Shown here piece after piece: positions 46,412-58,766 of a stretch of DNA of 64,000 nucleotides. Positions within the stretch are counted from its first letter, which is position 1, and each line of letters starts with the position of its first letter. The notes under the pieces were generated by a model, which made no database searches, was not told the DNA's origin, and saw only the letters and a program-made list of their open reading frames with translations. Source of the DNA: Siphonodentalium dalli (Eukaryota; Mollusca; Scaphopoda; Gadilida; Siphonodentaliidae); the NCBI GenBank assembly GCA_032622095.1, contig CP136068.1, positions 50,214,443 to 50,278,442 of the forward strand. The letters run 5' to 3'. A program made the position numbers and the translations under genes.

Positions 46412-46873
46412 TAGTATGACCACTGCTCCAATCCTGTAGTTAGCCAAAATCAAGGCTTCTTTTACCATGATTTTAATGAACAGAGAACAGAAAATTCCTT
46501 AGTTGAAGATTGTCAGATCATCAATTACAATAATGTGACTTATCATCCATCCTCCTTCACAATAACAAATTGCATGGTAATTTACAAAGCATGTGTATGA
46601 TATTACACGGCTGAAGATTGTCACACATTTCAGAACTGGTCCATAAATACTGTTTGTCATCCACCTTGAATGGGAAATTCAACTCATGGCATTTTGAAGC
46701 TAGAAGTAGTAACATATCATTACTGTATGGTAGACCTCTACTTCCTCATATAGCACATTGTATATCTGATTCTGTAGTCATCCTGAAAAAATAAATATAT
46801 GAAGTCAGAATTTTAAATTATTTTTTATGTATGTCATGATTTGAACTGAAAAAAATCTATTATAGCATGGATC
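46412..46873. other. No supported gene
   Basis: A strong minus-strand acceptor (TATTTATTTTTTCAG, about 46783-46797) leads only to short frames of 10-14 codons before a stop. Confidence 0.35.
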
Positions 46874-46877
46874 TTAA

Positions 46878-47276
46878 AGGTACTCAATCTGATTAAGCAC
46901 CCCTAAATTACTATTTCTTCGGCTTCAGGGGTTAAAAATAATTAATTTGAGTCGAGGAACCCATCCATCAAAGCTCAGAATGATCAGATATTGATTCTTT
47001 TTTTAAATTTGTAATTTTCTCGAGATGTGTACTAATAATTGCAACAGAAACATTTATTCAAACGGACGAAGATGGATAACTCTAAAATGAAGCACTGAGA
47101 ACTTCCTTTTGACGGCATGTTCTGGGCCAGAAACAAGAGATAACAAAACTTCAAAAATTTATATCTGATCACTCTGAGGGTTGATGGGTAGGTTACTCGA
47201 CTCGAATCAATTATTTTTTTTACCTCAGAAGCCAAAGAAATAGTAATTTATGAGGGTCTAATTGGATTGAGTACCT
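46878..47276. mobile_element. TTAA-site repeat family (AGGTACTCAATC), copy 3
   Basis: TTAA at 46874-46877 and 47277-47280 flanks AGGTACTCAATCTGATTAAG to GGATTGAGTACCT. It carries the family landmarks GGCTTCAGGGGTTAAAAA and GAGTCGAGGAACCCA, inverted at the other end. This is a 399-bp hairpin version. Confidence 0.8.
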
Positions 47277-47654
47277 TTAACATTTAACCAACCATTTTCA
47301 GACACACCTCCCCCCACTTGTTGATGAAAATCCACAAATCAGGTTCCAGCTATCTAGGTCACTTGTACCAATGTTAATCATATTTCCCAAACATGAAATG
47401 ACACACTCTATGATTTCCAGGCTTCAATTTAAAGATGAATTATCTGTTCCCACAACAAGTATATAGTTTCCTCAGTATAACATAAGAGAAATGAATCAAA
47501 AACACCTACCTGGGAACACTACTATCAATTAGTATTGATTTCCTTATATAATGTGACTATCAAGTTGCCCTGTGGGACATATATTTGTCACTATTTTTAG
47601 AAATAGTTATTGCTCAGAACAAACAGAGCTGTAAACTGTTTAAATATAATCAAT

Positions 47655-48082
47655 ATTAAGTATGCATCATCCGATTAGATGCCCCTCAATAAGGCTCAAT
47701 TACTATATATTTGGATTCGGGTGGGAGGATATTTGATTTGAGTCGATGAACCCACCCACCAAAGCTAAGAGTTATTACATATTCATTTTTAAATCTATTA
47801 TTTTTCACCATCGAGACTTAATAGTGGCCTGGGAAAAAGTCAACGGGCCAATGGTCTTGGACCAAATTGCGGATGAAGATAACTCTAAAATCAAGTAGCT
47901 TTGTGTTGATAATGAGGCAAAATTTTCATTGAAAAACATGTTGATAAATAACACATTTTGAGTAATTTTATACTATAATTGACATTATTTTTGAGCAATT
48001 AATCGATTCTGATAACTGAAGCAGCATTTAAAAATATGTTGTTGGAAGCTGAATATATGGGGTTCATTGAATCAACTTGAGA
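47655..48082. mobile_element. TTAA-site repeat family, copy 4, degraded ends
   Basis: Contains GAGTCGATGAACCCACCCAC, AAAGCTAAGAGTTATTA, CACCATCGAGACTTAATAGT and GGACCAAATTGCGGATGAAG in the same order as the right half of the full copy at 27.7 kb. Both TTAA ends are mutated. Confidence 0.7.
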
Positions 48083-49314
48083 GTTTGCACGCTAAATTAT
48101 ACATGAAATGCTTTATATAATTATTATACAATGAAGTAAAATAAATAATCACTCCAAATATTAAAAAAACATGTGAGTATAGTTAGTATACAGACTGTCA
48201 ATGCGGTGAACGTTATTGCACCAATTTGTTGGGGCTCAAGTTCCGTGAAATATTACATGAGTGGCCAGTGTCAAATTGCATCTTGCAGCATAACACTTTA
48301 AGATAACAGATAAGTGGACAATTGTTTGCAGGTGTGGTTTGGTTTTGTATTTACTACACACCAATATTCAATCAAGTAATAATATTTGTCCACTACCTAG
48401 GCAAGTTAGTTATATATTGAACATGGCAAGAAATTAAATTAATTCTCTGGTACTGGATAGGCTGTCATGCATGATGTCAAATATGTTGCGAGTCTCAATG
48501 ACATCAGGATTGCACTATCGTGGACAAGCTGAAAAATTATACCAACAATGTAACTGAATTTACGAAATAGACCAAAATATTGCAGCTGTGTAATTAGAAG
48601 TAAAATAAAATAAAGCTTTATTCCACACCTATTGACTATTCAACCAAATCTCACCATTGAATACCTATTATTGTATGCCTCTAGTGGAATAGAAGCCGGA
48701 CCTATTTTTTGTTGATGTTGGAAAGGCGACAAACAGCTATTATAGGTACATTTAGTATGTCAACAATCAGCTTCAGGTGATGTCCCGATCATAACCGGTT
48801 ATCCATCAGACTTAAATCACAATAAAGGTAGCTGACTCATGGATTGACACAATGGTGTAGAATAAATACAGAACACAACTTGTACCATAATCTCAAATAT
48901 TTTATCAAAATCATGGTGGACAGTGCATAATTACATTCTGCTCGAGTTTTGCTGTCGCAAAATATATCCATGCACCTTCTGCAACTCATTTGATAACAGA
49001 TTCTCGATGACACTAGGGGTAACTTAATTTTAGGATCCTGCAAATATTAAAAAAATCATATTCAATTAAACATGCTGCTGCATGAGTATATGATTCATAT
49101 TTGATTCAACATCAGCGAAGAATATATCTATATAACATCCATGTTGAGCTTCGCAGTGCTAAAATGAGTGTTCTGTAAGAAGCACACATCGATGGCATTG
49201 CCGTAGAGTCGTAAGCACCCCCTCATTATGAGAGTAGTTCATCTGGATGATTGATTTCAGCATCCTGACCGACTGTACATGTGCATGTAGGTTGTGATAC
49301 ATGTGAGTCCGATC
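48083..49314. other. No supported gene
   Basis: A minus-strand frame near 48970-49033 (acceptor AATATTTGCAG, open for over 40 codons) was considered but has only a weak donor. ATAAAATAAAATAAAG at about 48602 is a short A/T repeat. Confidence 0.35.
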
Positions 49315-51783
49315 AGGCCAAAACGAAGAATACCTGTGTTTAGGGTAACCCGCCCGCCCCTACTCAAAACCTGCCGCCAAATTCCATTTTATCGTTTTTC
49401 AAAAATTTCCTCCGACTTCATTTTATTTTTTTTATAATTAGGAATTCGCGACTACGGAATTAGCTTAAACAAGTAAACCATTTCCTTGCAAATATCGTCA
49501 ATTCTCGAAAAACGGAAGTGCCGCCATTGTTGTTGTAGTATATTCGTATTCCCTCGTCATTGTTCGGCAAACCTCGCCGATTTCTCGAAAGCGGAAACTT
49601 TTGCCGGAATATGTATTAACTAGCAAATCGAAAGTAACCGGATATTTTGCCGATTGCACATGGCGATTAAATATGGCGGAAACACTTCCGTGTGCGGATA
49701 GATCCTGCATTTTAGCCATTAAACTTCACAAATGCGTTCATATGAATCAGAATAGAAACATCATGGTGCCTGTCAACAATAGCACAGACATGTTGTCGTG
49801 CGTGAACCGGTAACACACGGATTCTGAACTGACAGAAAAGGACATAGTAATAAAATGTCAGAGGGACCTCCTATTTACCGAGAACAACCGAGAACAAGTC
49901 TAAAATTAATAACTAAGTCTTAATAATGTTCAATTATAGTGTACATATCAATCTTAAGTGAATATTATACCATATTTGACATTTTAAATGACATATATGT
50001 AGTTATTATGGGTATATACCGAGAAAATGAAACATGCTTGTTCTCGGTTGGCGGTAACACAAAGGCATAAGCTGTGCCTCTAGAGGTGTTAATTAACTAA
50101 GTACTAGCTGCATGAGGTCTGATTGGTGATCAAATTTCATTGAGTTGAATTATATTTGGTGCAGATATTAACTGTTAATCACGCAAGCAATATACAGAAT
50201 TGAATCAGAAGATATATGACATTGCTTACCATTATTATTATGGTGAATAATCTTCCTCAAAGTAGTTATATTTTACAAATATTATATCTAAATTGACTTG
50301 TTCTCGGTAAATTTGACCGCACATATGGAGAGCGGTGCACTTTTGATATCTCTTAGCTGATCGTTTATACAATATCGAAACGTCTATCAGTTTAATCTGG
50401 CAGTTTTAAGATGTTCTGGTCCGTCGATAATTTAATGTTGTTAATGCATGGACTCGCAAATGCTGTTTTTGTCCAACATTTTGGTATGTTTTTATTTGCT
50501 TTCGAGCGTCAAATATATATGCACTGTCTCATCAAATGTTCGATCCACTTTCACTTGCTAGTTTAAGAAGAAACACAACTCAATGCATGTTGATCACCAA
50601 TCAGACCTATCACGCAGCTAGTTCTTAGTTAATTAACACCTAGGCACGGCTTATGTCTTTGTGTTACCGCCAACCGAGAACAAGAACAGCGGCTGCGCGA
50701 TGTTTCAACTTCTCGGTATATACCAATAATAACTACATATATGTCATTTGAAATGTCAACTATGGTATAATATTAACTTGATATGTACACTATAATTGAA
50801 CATTATTAAGACTTAATTATTAATTTTAGACTTGTTCTCGGTTGTTCTTGGTTGTTCTCGGTAAATAGGAGGTCCGATGTCAGATTAAAAATAATTCTGA
50901 CACTTTTGAAATCGACCCAAAGCTAAAAATTCCTGGCATTATTATAGTTTATCCACCTCTCACCGCATCCACCCTGAAAATCATAAGCCTGACGTAACAT
51001 GAGTCTGTGTGTACCCATGCAGTAGGAGTGGTATGTGCCTGGTAGAACTTAATTTTTTCCTAGTTGAACTATTTCTCATTAAATATTCATTAGTTCTACA
51101 GAAAACCGGACCCGATTAATCAACATCTTCTGTGTCGCAATGATACGAATGCAACATCAGTCATAGGGTAATCAATGCACATATATTGTTCTTGGTGCTT
51201 ACTTTGTTTTACATGTGTGAATACCACCACCGCTTTGCATATTGATTATGTTATGTACGTCACGTTGGCGTTGTCGCATGTACATGTATGTGCCATTTCC
51301 AATGGAGGAACTCTTGTTAAATTCACCTTCTGAGTTGAATATTTCGCAAAATTTCTTAGTATTCGAGTCGGTGGATAAATAAAATATAAGTGTCTTGTGT
51401 GGGAAATTGAACAGTAATATGTCCACTCGTATGATTTGGCCTGTAATATCCGAGCTTCAGCGTGAACATAAACCGTTTAATTTTCAACACTAGACACTTA
51501 TTCTATATATAATATCATTTAATATCATGCTGTATACATGTCATTGAACTTCTGCAACACCATTAAACTGAGTAAAGCTACCATGGCATTGATTAGTGTG
51601 ACAATGACTTGCCCAAGCTATATATGAGTGACACTGGCAGACGATTAGAAGGCACGAATACTTAAATATTATTCCCCGTGAAAAATAAAATGAAAAAATA
51701 AAATAAAATGAAGTACCGCCCGCCCGCCCCTGTTTTTTTCCCTCATGTTACCCTAAACTCAGGTATTCTTCCTTTTGGCCTCA
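49315..51783. mobile_element. 2.5 kb element with GGCCAAAA...TTTTGGCC termini
   Basis: The left end GGCCAAAACGAAGAATACCT, TTTAGGGTAAC is the complement of the right end GTTACCCTAAACTCAGGTA, CTTTTGGCC. Subterminal CCGCCCGCCCC appears at both ends. Flanking bases read ATCA and TCAT, so a 3-bp TCA duplication is possible but not certain. The interior includes a separate nested element (49863-50876). The outer element's own part holds GC-richer sequence with CACTTCCG words at about 49500-49700, but no clear gene. Confidence 0.6.
49863..50876. mobile_element. 1014-bp nested element with 8-bp TSD
   Basis: ATGTCAGA at 49855-49862 and 50877-50884 flanks inverted termini GGACCTCCTATTTACCGAGA and TCTCGGTAAATAGGAGGTCC. 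The arms extend about 230 bp and contain several ACCGAGAACAA words. The outermost base pair mismatches. An 8-bp duplication fits hAT, P or related groups, but the termini are not typical hAT. No transposase remains. Confidence 0.8.
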
Positions 51784-51785
51784 TG

Positions 51786-52280
51786 TAGCCCCAATGCCCC
51801 GCAAAATTAAAAGATTAGTTGAAATGCAAAGTAACATCATTATATTTTACTCACAGACACAGACTGCCATTGGAAATGTTTTGTCCTCTCACAAATTCCA
51901 GAATTATGGCGAAGTTGTCTTGCAGCAAATTCAGAGGATCACATCACTCATTCTTACGATAAGCTGAGGTTATCTGCAAAAATTAGTAAACACTTATTAC
52001 AATATTGTTTTCATTAGAAAAAGCTATTACTCAGACTAGTTATTTAATTGCAATTGTATACATACACATGAAATCTGAAAATTGGCCACAGCAATAACTT
52101 CCAGGGCTATAAAATCACATATGTACTTCACCAACATTCATCAGGGACGTCGATGGAGCGTCTCCATTGGGGAGGGATGCACCTTGAATTTGAAATGTAT
52201 AAAGCCACCCTTCCCCACACCCACCTCCTAAAATATCCAACACATGTTGTATTATATCAGACAAGAAGTCAAATTTGTTT
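51786..52280. other. No supported gene
   Basis: A possible minus acceptor (ACTAATTTTTGCAG, about 51974-51987) leads to a frame that stops after nine codons. Confidence 0.35.
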
Positions 52281-52292
52281 TCAAGTTGGAGC

Positions 52293-52567
52293 AGGAGCCT
52301 CCGGTGGTCGAATCGGTAGAGTGCCAGGTGCATTACACTGTCACAGGCCGTCCAGCGCTGACGAAGATGGTTCGAACCCCGTCATAGGAAGGGTGACTGG
52401 GCAAGTTTTGTCAGTTGCTTTCTGGGGGTTGGTGGTTTCTACATGCAGTGGGACGATTTCTTGGTGAAATCAAGCCTCTGCGTGGTCTTTCCTCCACCAG
52501 TAAAATTGACAACATCATGTGTGGCCTAGCGGCTAGAATGACAATAAACCCTAATAAACCAAACCAA
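52293..52567 (+). mobile_element. tRNA-derived SINE with 12-bp TSD
   Basis: TCAAGTTGGAGC occurs at 52281-52292 and 52568-52579 around a 275-bp unit. The head contains a Pol III A box (TGGTCGAATCGG, from 52305) and a perfect B box (GGTTCGAACCC, 52369-52379), as in a tRNA. The body has TTTCTGGGGGTTGGTGG and GGTCTTTCCTCCACC; the tail is AATAAACCCTAATAAACCAA. Exact duplication and box spacing make this a retroposed SINE. The partner LINE is unknown. The plus and minus ORFs here are not genes. Confidence 0.9.
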
Positions 52568-52579
52568 TCAAGTTGGAGC

Positions 52580-53013
52580 CAGTTAAAATTGTGAATTGGA
52601 ACATAAGTACTAGTAGAATGTCTGCTGAACAGTCTCTTTAACGACAATAACTTATGTTGAACTTATCTTGGCCATTTTTGTCGCAAGCATCCATAGCAAC
52701 TCAACTCAAATGTTGAGTTATGTTCTGCATGAAACGGGAAAAAAAGAAGATAAAATAAAAAAAGAGTATTCTCTGTATATGAGCTTTGGTAGCAAGTAAA
52801 GTGCAAGTGCACTCTGACCGACTTTAAAATCGCAGGTGCACAGATTCCCATGGTAATAAATATCTGTGCCATTTAAAAAAAATTAACAAAAAATGTAGGA
52901 ATAATGCAGTTTCCCATGGTACTAAATGTCTGAAAGTTTTGAAACAATTGACCAAAAATTATAGGAACAAAAGCTCAAAAGTAATACCCCTGTATAATAT
53001 ATTAAAACATTTC
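52580..53013. other. No gene recognised
   Basis: Two related tracts of about 100 bp (GACTTTAAAATCGCAGGTGC, ATTCCCATGGTAATAAATAT; then TTTCCCATGGTACTAAATGT) suggest a short dispersed repeat; it resumes at about 53450 (GACTTCATAATCACAGGTGC). Confidence 0.45.
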
Positions 53014-53017
53014 TTAA

Positions 53018-53412
53018 AGGTACTCAATCAGATAAAACTCCTCTCAATTACTATTTCAATGGCTTCGCTGGCTTCAGGGGTAAAAAATATTTGATTCGAG
53101 TCGAGGAAGGCACCCATCAAAGCTCAGATTTATTAGATATCGATTTTAGAAATCTATTATTTTTCATTATCAGGAATACTTTCTGTCACAGAAGTTTCCT
53201 GAAAAAGCCGACTGACATACTCTCGATACTAAATTCCATTGAACAAAATGTTGCTATACAACAGATTTTGGGCAATTATATACGATAGTTCACAGTCGTT
53301 AGCATTATTTTTGGATAATTATTTGATTCTGATAACTAAAGTGACCTTTGATAAAATTTTGTTGTTGTTGGAATCTGTTGCGATGGGGACCCTCTGATCG
53401 GATTGAGTACCT
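53018..53412. mobile_element. TTAA-site repeat family, copy 5
   Basis: TTAA at 53014-53017 and 53413-53416 flanks AGGTACTCAATCAGATAAAA to CGGATTGAGTACCT. It has ATTTGATTCGAGTCGAGGAA, GATATCGATTTTAGAAATCT and TTTTGTTGTTGTTGGAATCT. It inserted within the GGTGCACAG-type repeat described at 52580-53013. Confidence 0.8.
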
Positions 53413-53416
53413 TTAA

Positions 53417-54235
53417 GTCAAAAAGGGGGATAACTAAAAACAATTGGACAGACTTCATAATCACAGGTGCACAGGTTATCATTGTGGTTGCTGTCTGTGC
53501 CAAGTTTCATGGAAAATGATTAAAAATGACTGAGAAATACTCTGCACAAATTTGTGTCCATGGACAGAAGGAGGGCTAAGATGTTTCCAGTATAACCCCC
53601 CACAACTTGCAGGGGGGGGGTATAATAATAATTTTGGAGGGCATTAAATAATGTCCCGACAGTCAAGGACCACAAATAGGTCCAAGGGCTGTTAATAAAA
53701 CATAACGCTCATGCATGTTATTATTATTAATACAACTCCATCCTTGTGTGATCGGTGACACAGAATTCACTGGGCCGTGTGAGAACATTTGAAATTTGAA
53801 CATACAAATTGCAAAATCCTATAGCATCTATTGAGTAGCCTCAAGGTTTTAGAAACATCAGACCTGATCTGTTGGTCTAACACAAATTATTCCACACTAA
53901 TAGATTGTTTGATAATCAATCTACAAAAAGATTTCAACCTATTGTTTCTTGTGAAATTTCCGACTATAAATGTACTAGTACATGTCTGGAATTCAACGAT
54001 ATTTAGAACAGTTGAAAGTTTTGACCACGGTTGATGGACATAGGTTAATTGTAGCATTACCAGTCTCTGCCCCGGCTATAGGCTAATATGATATTCGCCG
54101 GACATTCGAAGGATATAGTTTACCCGATACCCTTTTGCTGTATACATTGGTCTTTATATCCAGTGATTCTGTCAGGCTACTTTATGCAAGTCGAATTCCT
54201 GTTTTCACAGACTTGCGACTGACGCGTGCGACAAC
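53417..54235. other. No gene recognised
   Basis: Contains the continuation of the GGTGCACAG repeat and a G run of 10 near 53611. No coding frame was supported. Confidence 0.4.
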
Positions 54236-54238
54236 TGA

Positions 54239-54305
54239 GGTTGTGGCTGATGCAGTTAAACCCATTCGATTTAAATATGTGCTTAACTGCATCAGCCACA
54301 AACCC
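54239..54305. repeat. Hairpin with about 21-bp perfect stem
   Basis: GGTTGTGGCTGATGCAGTTAA and TTAACTGCATCAGCCACAAACC form a stem around a loop of about 22 bases. It is too short for a typical MITE and may be a MITE core or an RNA hairpin. Confidence 0.65.
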
Positions 54306-55974
54306 AGTGATTTATATAATATATATGATTTGAAACGTTGTGCCTATATATAACGAGAGGCCGATCACGATCGGCAGATGTTTAACCCATACCTTGGCGA
54401 TAGCGACTAGCCATAACTGACAATTTGTCAAAGATATGATCACAGGAATTAATCCATATATCAGTACCCAACTTGAAATCAAAAGCTCATATTATTTGGC
54501 TTAAGAAAGGGTTAAAGTATTTGGGTTGGGGAGGAGTAGTTTTAAATCTCATAACTCTGTCCCTATTCACCCAAGGACCTCTCACTCTGAGATCCAATGG
54601 TTTAGTGATTTCGGAGGACATGTTTAGTAGTTTAAGTTAACTCATTGGAAGCAAAAGTGATAAATCCCTATCTTTGCCACTTTTGACATGCCAGATATTC
54701 AAAATTTATTATTCACTTCTAAAGAGAAATTATAATTGTTGACAAGCCAGACTGCTTAGAACGACATATATGTAGGGGATTCCATCTCGTATTTAAATGG
54801 TACTTTAATTACCCACCGCCCTTCCCCCATTCTCCCCAGTTATTTGTTTATCAAACATGGACAGATATAAGATCAGATCTGACCTGTGTATTAAATAAGA
54901 TTAAGTGTTTCATAACAGGGGTGTATCATGTATGGTTTTCAAAAATATATGTAGTTTATACAATTCAAAAGTATTATCTATATAATGTTATACAGACATA
55001 ATATGATGGGGATGCTGGCCCCTATGACCATTAAATCGTTCATATAAAAGAAAGTAAGTTAGCCCTCATTTGAATGGTTTCACACATTACAATGTTTTAC
55101 AAGTAGCTTGGGCACCAACAGCCACAACCTTCAATGTTAATCTTCTAAGTGCTCTGTGGCCCCTAAAATTCAATCAACCATGAAAATGTGAACAATTGGG
55201 AAAATAAGGTTCCTGGAAATACTAACATCTACCATATTGATTTTCAAAACAAGTCATCACTTACAATAGTCATGTATATTTATCTGCCTGTTTCCCATTG
55301 CATAGATAAATCATATTGGCTATCAGCTGTTGTTTTAATTTCAAATTGAAAGCACGTGTCAGTCGATACCAAAATTGATAGAAGTGAATAGTGTGCAAAG
55401 ATACCCAATAGATATTAAGAAATATGAGGAAGAGTCCATGTACATTATAGCATGTGTCTATGGAAACCTTGGAAAGGGTTAATTATTTTTGAAGCAAATT
55501 AATGGAATTTAGAAGACACTTATATAGGTGAGGGGGGCCCTTATCTCACCCTGTAATGAAATTTCAAGAATAGGAAAAACACCAGTCTTGTGCTGCCATT
55601 AATCAATTTGACAGTTAGAATAAACAAACAGTCAGCCACCAGTGTTGTTTATCTTGCTTGACCCACCAGAGCTCTGTATCATATGTTATCACTCATTTCA
55701 TAACAGATTTCACTTGGAATGACAACATCTATAAAAATCCTCTCATATACTCTGGATGTTGGATGATCACATGGTAATTTATTGATATCATTATATTACA
55801 TGAAACTATTGCAATAAAATCTTCATATTTTCAAAACAGGATATCACACCTAATTAATCGTATAAAAAAATAAATGAAAGTGTACAATTTTTATTTTATT
55901 TAATATTTAAATTTTTGTTTATTGTTATTTAAGTTCAAACAAAATTTAATATTTGTATATGCTAAATTTAGCAA
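54306..55974. other. No gene recognised
   Basis: AT-rich sequence. A candidate minus frame near 55690-55735 after acceptor GGATTTTTATAG is only 16 codons long. Confidence 0.4.
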
Positions 55975-56300
55975 GGAGCTAAATCTAAAAAAATATTCGG
56001 ACTCGATCTGTATTTTGGGCTGTGAAACTCAAATACCAAATTTGGTTCCAATCAGATAAAAAATGTTTGAGTTATGGCAGAATGCGTGAATTCTAAGTTG
56101 AAAAAGGGCCATAACTCTGTAACAAAAACTCGGATCAAACCCAAATTCGATCTGTATTTTGGGCTGAGAAATCCATATACAAAATTTGGTTTCGATCGGA
56201 TAGAAAATGTTTGAGTTATCGCATTACTCGTAAAGTGTCTACGGACAGACAGACGGACAGACAGACGGACGAACGACGAGTGGTCAATCCGGGCAACGAC
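55975..56300. repeat. Dispersed repeat ending in (GACAGACG)n
   Basis: Two tandem sentences share TCGATCTGTATTTTGGGCTG, AAATTTGGTT and AAAATGTTTGAGTTAT, with GGGCCATAACTCTG between them. They end in ACGGACAGACAGACGGACAG. Similar, shorter versions lie at 26.9 and 23.3 kb, and an inverted-looking tail (CCGGACGTCCGGACGTCTG) at 63187. Probably a retroelement 3' region. Confidence 0.55.
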
Positions 56301-57809
56301 ACTATGTTTAACATACTATGGTATGGGTGAACATAAAAACCCATCTACATGTAGCCTCATGCATCAGCCGCATGTCTGTAATAGCAGCTTTATACCGACA
56401 TGGGTTGGCAGTCTATACATTTGTATTTATTGAATTTGTGTGCACCAGTCTCTGTCGAGACTAAGTCTGCATTAAGTACATGTGACTATATTTATATACT
56501 GGTACGTATATAAATCGTTCGTTCGAAGAGAGGTCCCTGTCGGTAATTGCCACACAGCAAATGCTGCACATGACATGTTCACCTGAATGGCGATCACCAC
56601 CACCGGGCACTTGCAGTAAAAAGGGCAGTTCGTTCAAAGGGTACGAAGCCCCATGGCTACCCGTGGGCTTGCTATTGACAGTATTATAAGTACTAGTAGA
56701 GGTGGAAATATTTATTCTTTCGAGGTTTCGACACAAGTTTCCAACAACTGTGGTCTGTAATAACTTGTTCGAGCTATAAAAGGTGCAAAAACTAATTTTG
56801 GCTTTTGATGACTTGTGCATATTGCCATATTCCATTAATTCGAAATTAGGTGTGGTTGGAAATTGGAAATGAAATAATATTATCTACTTAGTGAGCTTTC
56901 AGACAACCACGATTCAATCATAAGTGGAAGGATTTTCGTCGTAGGAAGTAACCGATAGTTAGACTGCGCATGCTCACGTCAAAATCACAAGTCAAGAAAT
57001 AATATCAAGCACCGTTTGATTTTAGATTCAAAATTGTGTCGTATCCACTTGTGACGTAATCGCAGTCGTGTATACATAAAAATTTTGGCTGGAAAGATAG
57101 CAGGGTAGTCAATCACATGCTATACAAACAACCTACTCAGCTTGACAAAACAAGTCTCCACTACTTAACCGTGGTGTGGTTAGCGTTGCCACCGCGGTCA
57201 AAATGCAAAACCTTCTACACCGATGCTCCACCTACTAACTACAGTTGGGCCGCAGTTAGGCTGCTGCGAATATTCGATATTCGATTCGAAAGTCAAATTC
57301 GATTCGAATTAGAGTCGAAATTGCCAACTCGAAATTTCGAATATACTTTGACGGAAACGTAAGCTGTTTACGGACAAGTACACATGTCGATCTTAGCTGT
57401 TTGTGTGGCATTTAATTCCAGAAAATTATGTATATATACACCTAATAATTCTTATTCTACATCGCGGATGTTCGCATGCTATTAAATATAATTATAGCCA
57501 GCAATTAGCCACTATAGGATGACTAAATACGACGGGAATTATAGCTTTAAAATGGTAGCAAAAGCTCGGAGATTGCCGATGGACCGACGACGCGAGTAGC
57601 TATCGGTTGCTATGAGACTGAGCAACCGATAGCGTTATCCATCGTCTATCAGTCTCAGATTCCGCGTTATGTAATATCGTTGAGACTGTAAACAACACGT
57701 GTTCCGGTTTTGAAAAGAGCATTTTGGCGGTGTTTTCTTTTTAAGTTTTCTTTCAGTTTCGGAGCTTTCGTTTACACTGGACAAAATGTCGACAGTCATT
57801 CATGTTTAT

Positions 57810-58261
57810 TTCAATGGCTTCGGGGGGGGGGTGGTCAAAAATATTTGATTCGAGTCGAGGAAGTCACCCGTCAAAGCTCAGATTTGTTAGATATCGATTT
57901 TAGAAATCTATTATTTTTCATTATCGGGAATACTTTCTGGCCCAGAACTCAGTCAAAATTGCATTATTATTACCACTTGATTTTAGAGTTATCCATCCTT
58001 GTCTGTTTGAATAGATTTTGGTGTACACATCCCGAGCAGATTATGGCAGTTGAAGGCAATTATTAGTACTCATCTCGAGTAAATAACAAATTTCAAAAAT
58101 CAATATCTAATAACTATGAGCTTTGTTTGATGGGTTCCTCGACTCGAATCAAATATTTTTTACCCCCAAAGAAATAGTAATATAGGACCCTCTGATCGGA
58201 TTGTTGTTGTTGGAATCTGTTGAGATGGGGACCCTCTGTTTGGATTGAGTACGTACTTTAA
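57810..58261. mobile_element. TTAA-site repeat family, copy 6, nested in hAT
   Basis: Contains TTTGATTCGAGTCGAGGAAG, GATATCGATTTTAGAAATCT, CTCGACTCGAATCAAATATT and GGATTGAGTACGTACTTTAA, as in the 53.0 kb copy. The first 40 or so bases of the left end are missing. Confidence 0.75.
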
Positions 58262-58469
58262 ACATGATAAAGCTTCAGGCAGTGCAGGGACTTACACGTG
58301 TGATGAATGCAACATGGTGTATAAAACGCAAGCATATGGGACAACTACCCATCTATGGAATCATCTACCCTGCGACTGTTGTTGCGTCTTCAAGTTTATA
58401 ACAACGAGTGTTTCCGAATGCCGAATTGCAATTTTGCATGTACATGCAGACTATATAAATTTTGCGTGA
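58245..58469 (+). pseudogene. BED zinc-finger fragment of a hAT transposase
   Basis: The plus frame contains TCDECNMVYKTQAYGTTTHL followed by WNHL, giving C-x2-C-x13-H-x3-H with the aromatic/Gly-Thr-Thr-x-His-Leu features of BED fingers. Cysteine codons are at 58299 and 58308, histidines at 58350 and 58362. BED fingers stand at the N-terminus of many hAT transposases and bind the transposon ends. The RNase H-like catalytic domain is absent, and upstream sequence is interrupted by the nested repeat, so this is a relic. Confidence 0.7.
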
Positions 58470-58766
58470 TTTTAGTTCCGATAATCCGTTTAGTGGTAAT
58501 ATATTAATTGTTGTGATGGCAGCATGGACGTTTTAATTTGTTTTTTTTTCTCGACAATTATAAATCGAAGTTAATAGTATCTCAAACGACAGTTCATCGC
58601 CACATAAGTTGTGATGGAACTTCATGCATGTAGTTCATAGAACGTTTCACAAATCGTTAACAAAACATGCCTAATTGAGAAGCAACACACATATATGATT
58701 CGATTCGATATTCGATTCGATTTCGTGAATTCGATTCGATCAAAATATCCAATTCACAGGACCCTA

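Larger units (their letters stand above)
57257..58766 (+). mobile_element. hAT element with BED zinc-finger remnant
   Basis: GCCGCAGT at 57249-57256 and 58767-58774 flanks a 1510-bp element beginning TAGGCTGCTGCGAATATTCG and ending GAATTCGATTCGATC...ACAGGACCCTA. The two ends are imperfect inverted repeats rich in ATTCGATTCGA. An 8-bp duplication supports hAT. The interior carries a BED-type zinc finger and a nested TTAA-site repeat. Confidence 0.8.

Noticed and set aside
48970-55740. Similar short minus frames near 49.0 and 55.7 kb (ICY-x-MS) as duplicated exons
   Set aside because: Similarity covers only about 20 bp and donors are weak; chance cannot be excluded.
56461-56835. 124-codon minus ORF with a possible donor CAG/GTGAAC
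   Set aside because: No partner exon and no recognised motif; one ORF of this size is expected by chance in 64 kb.
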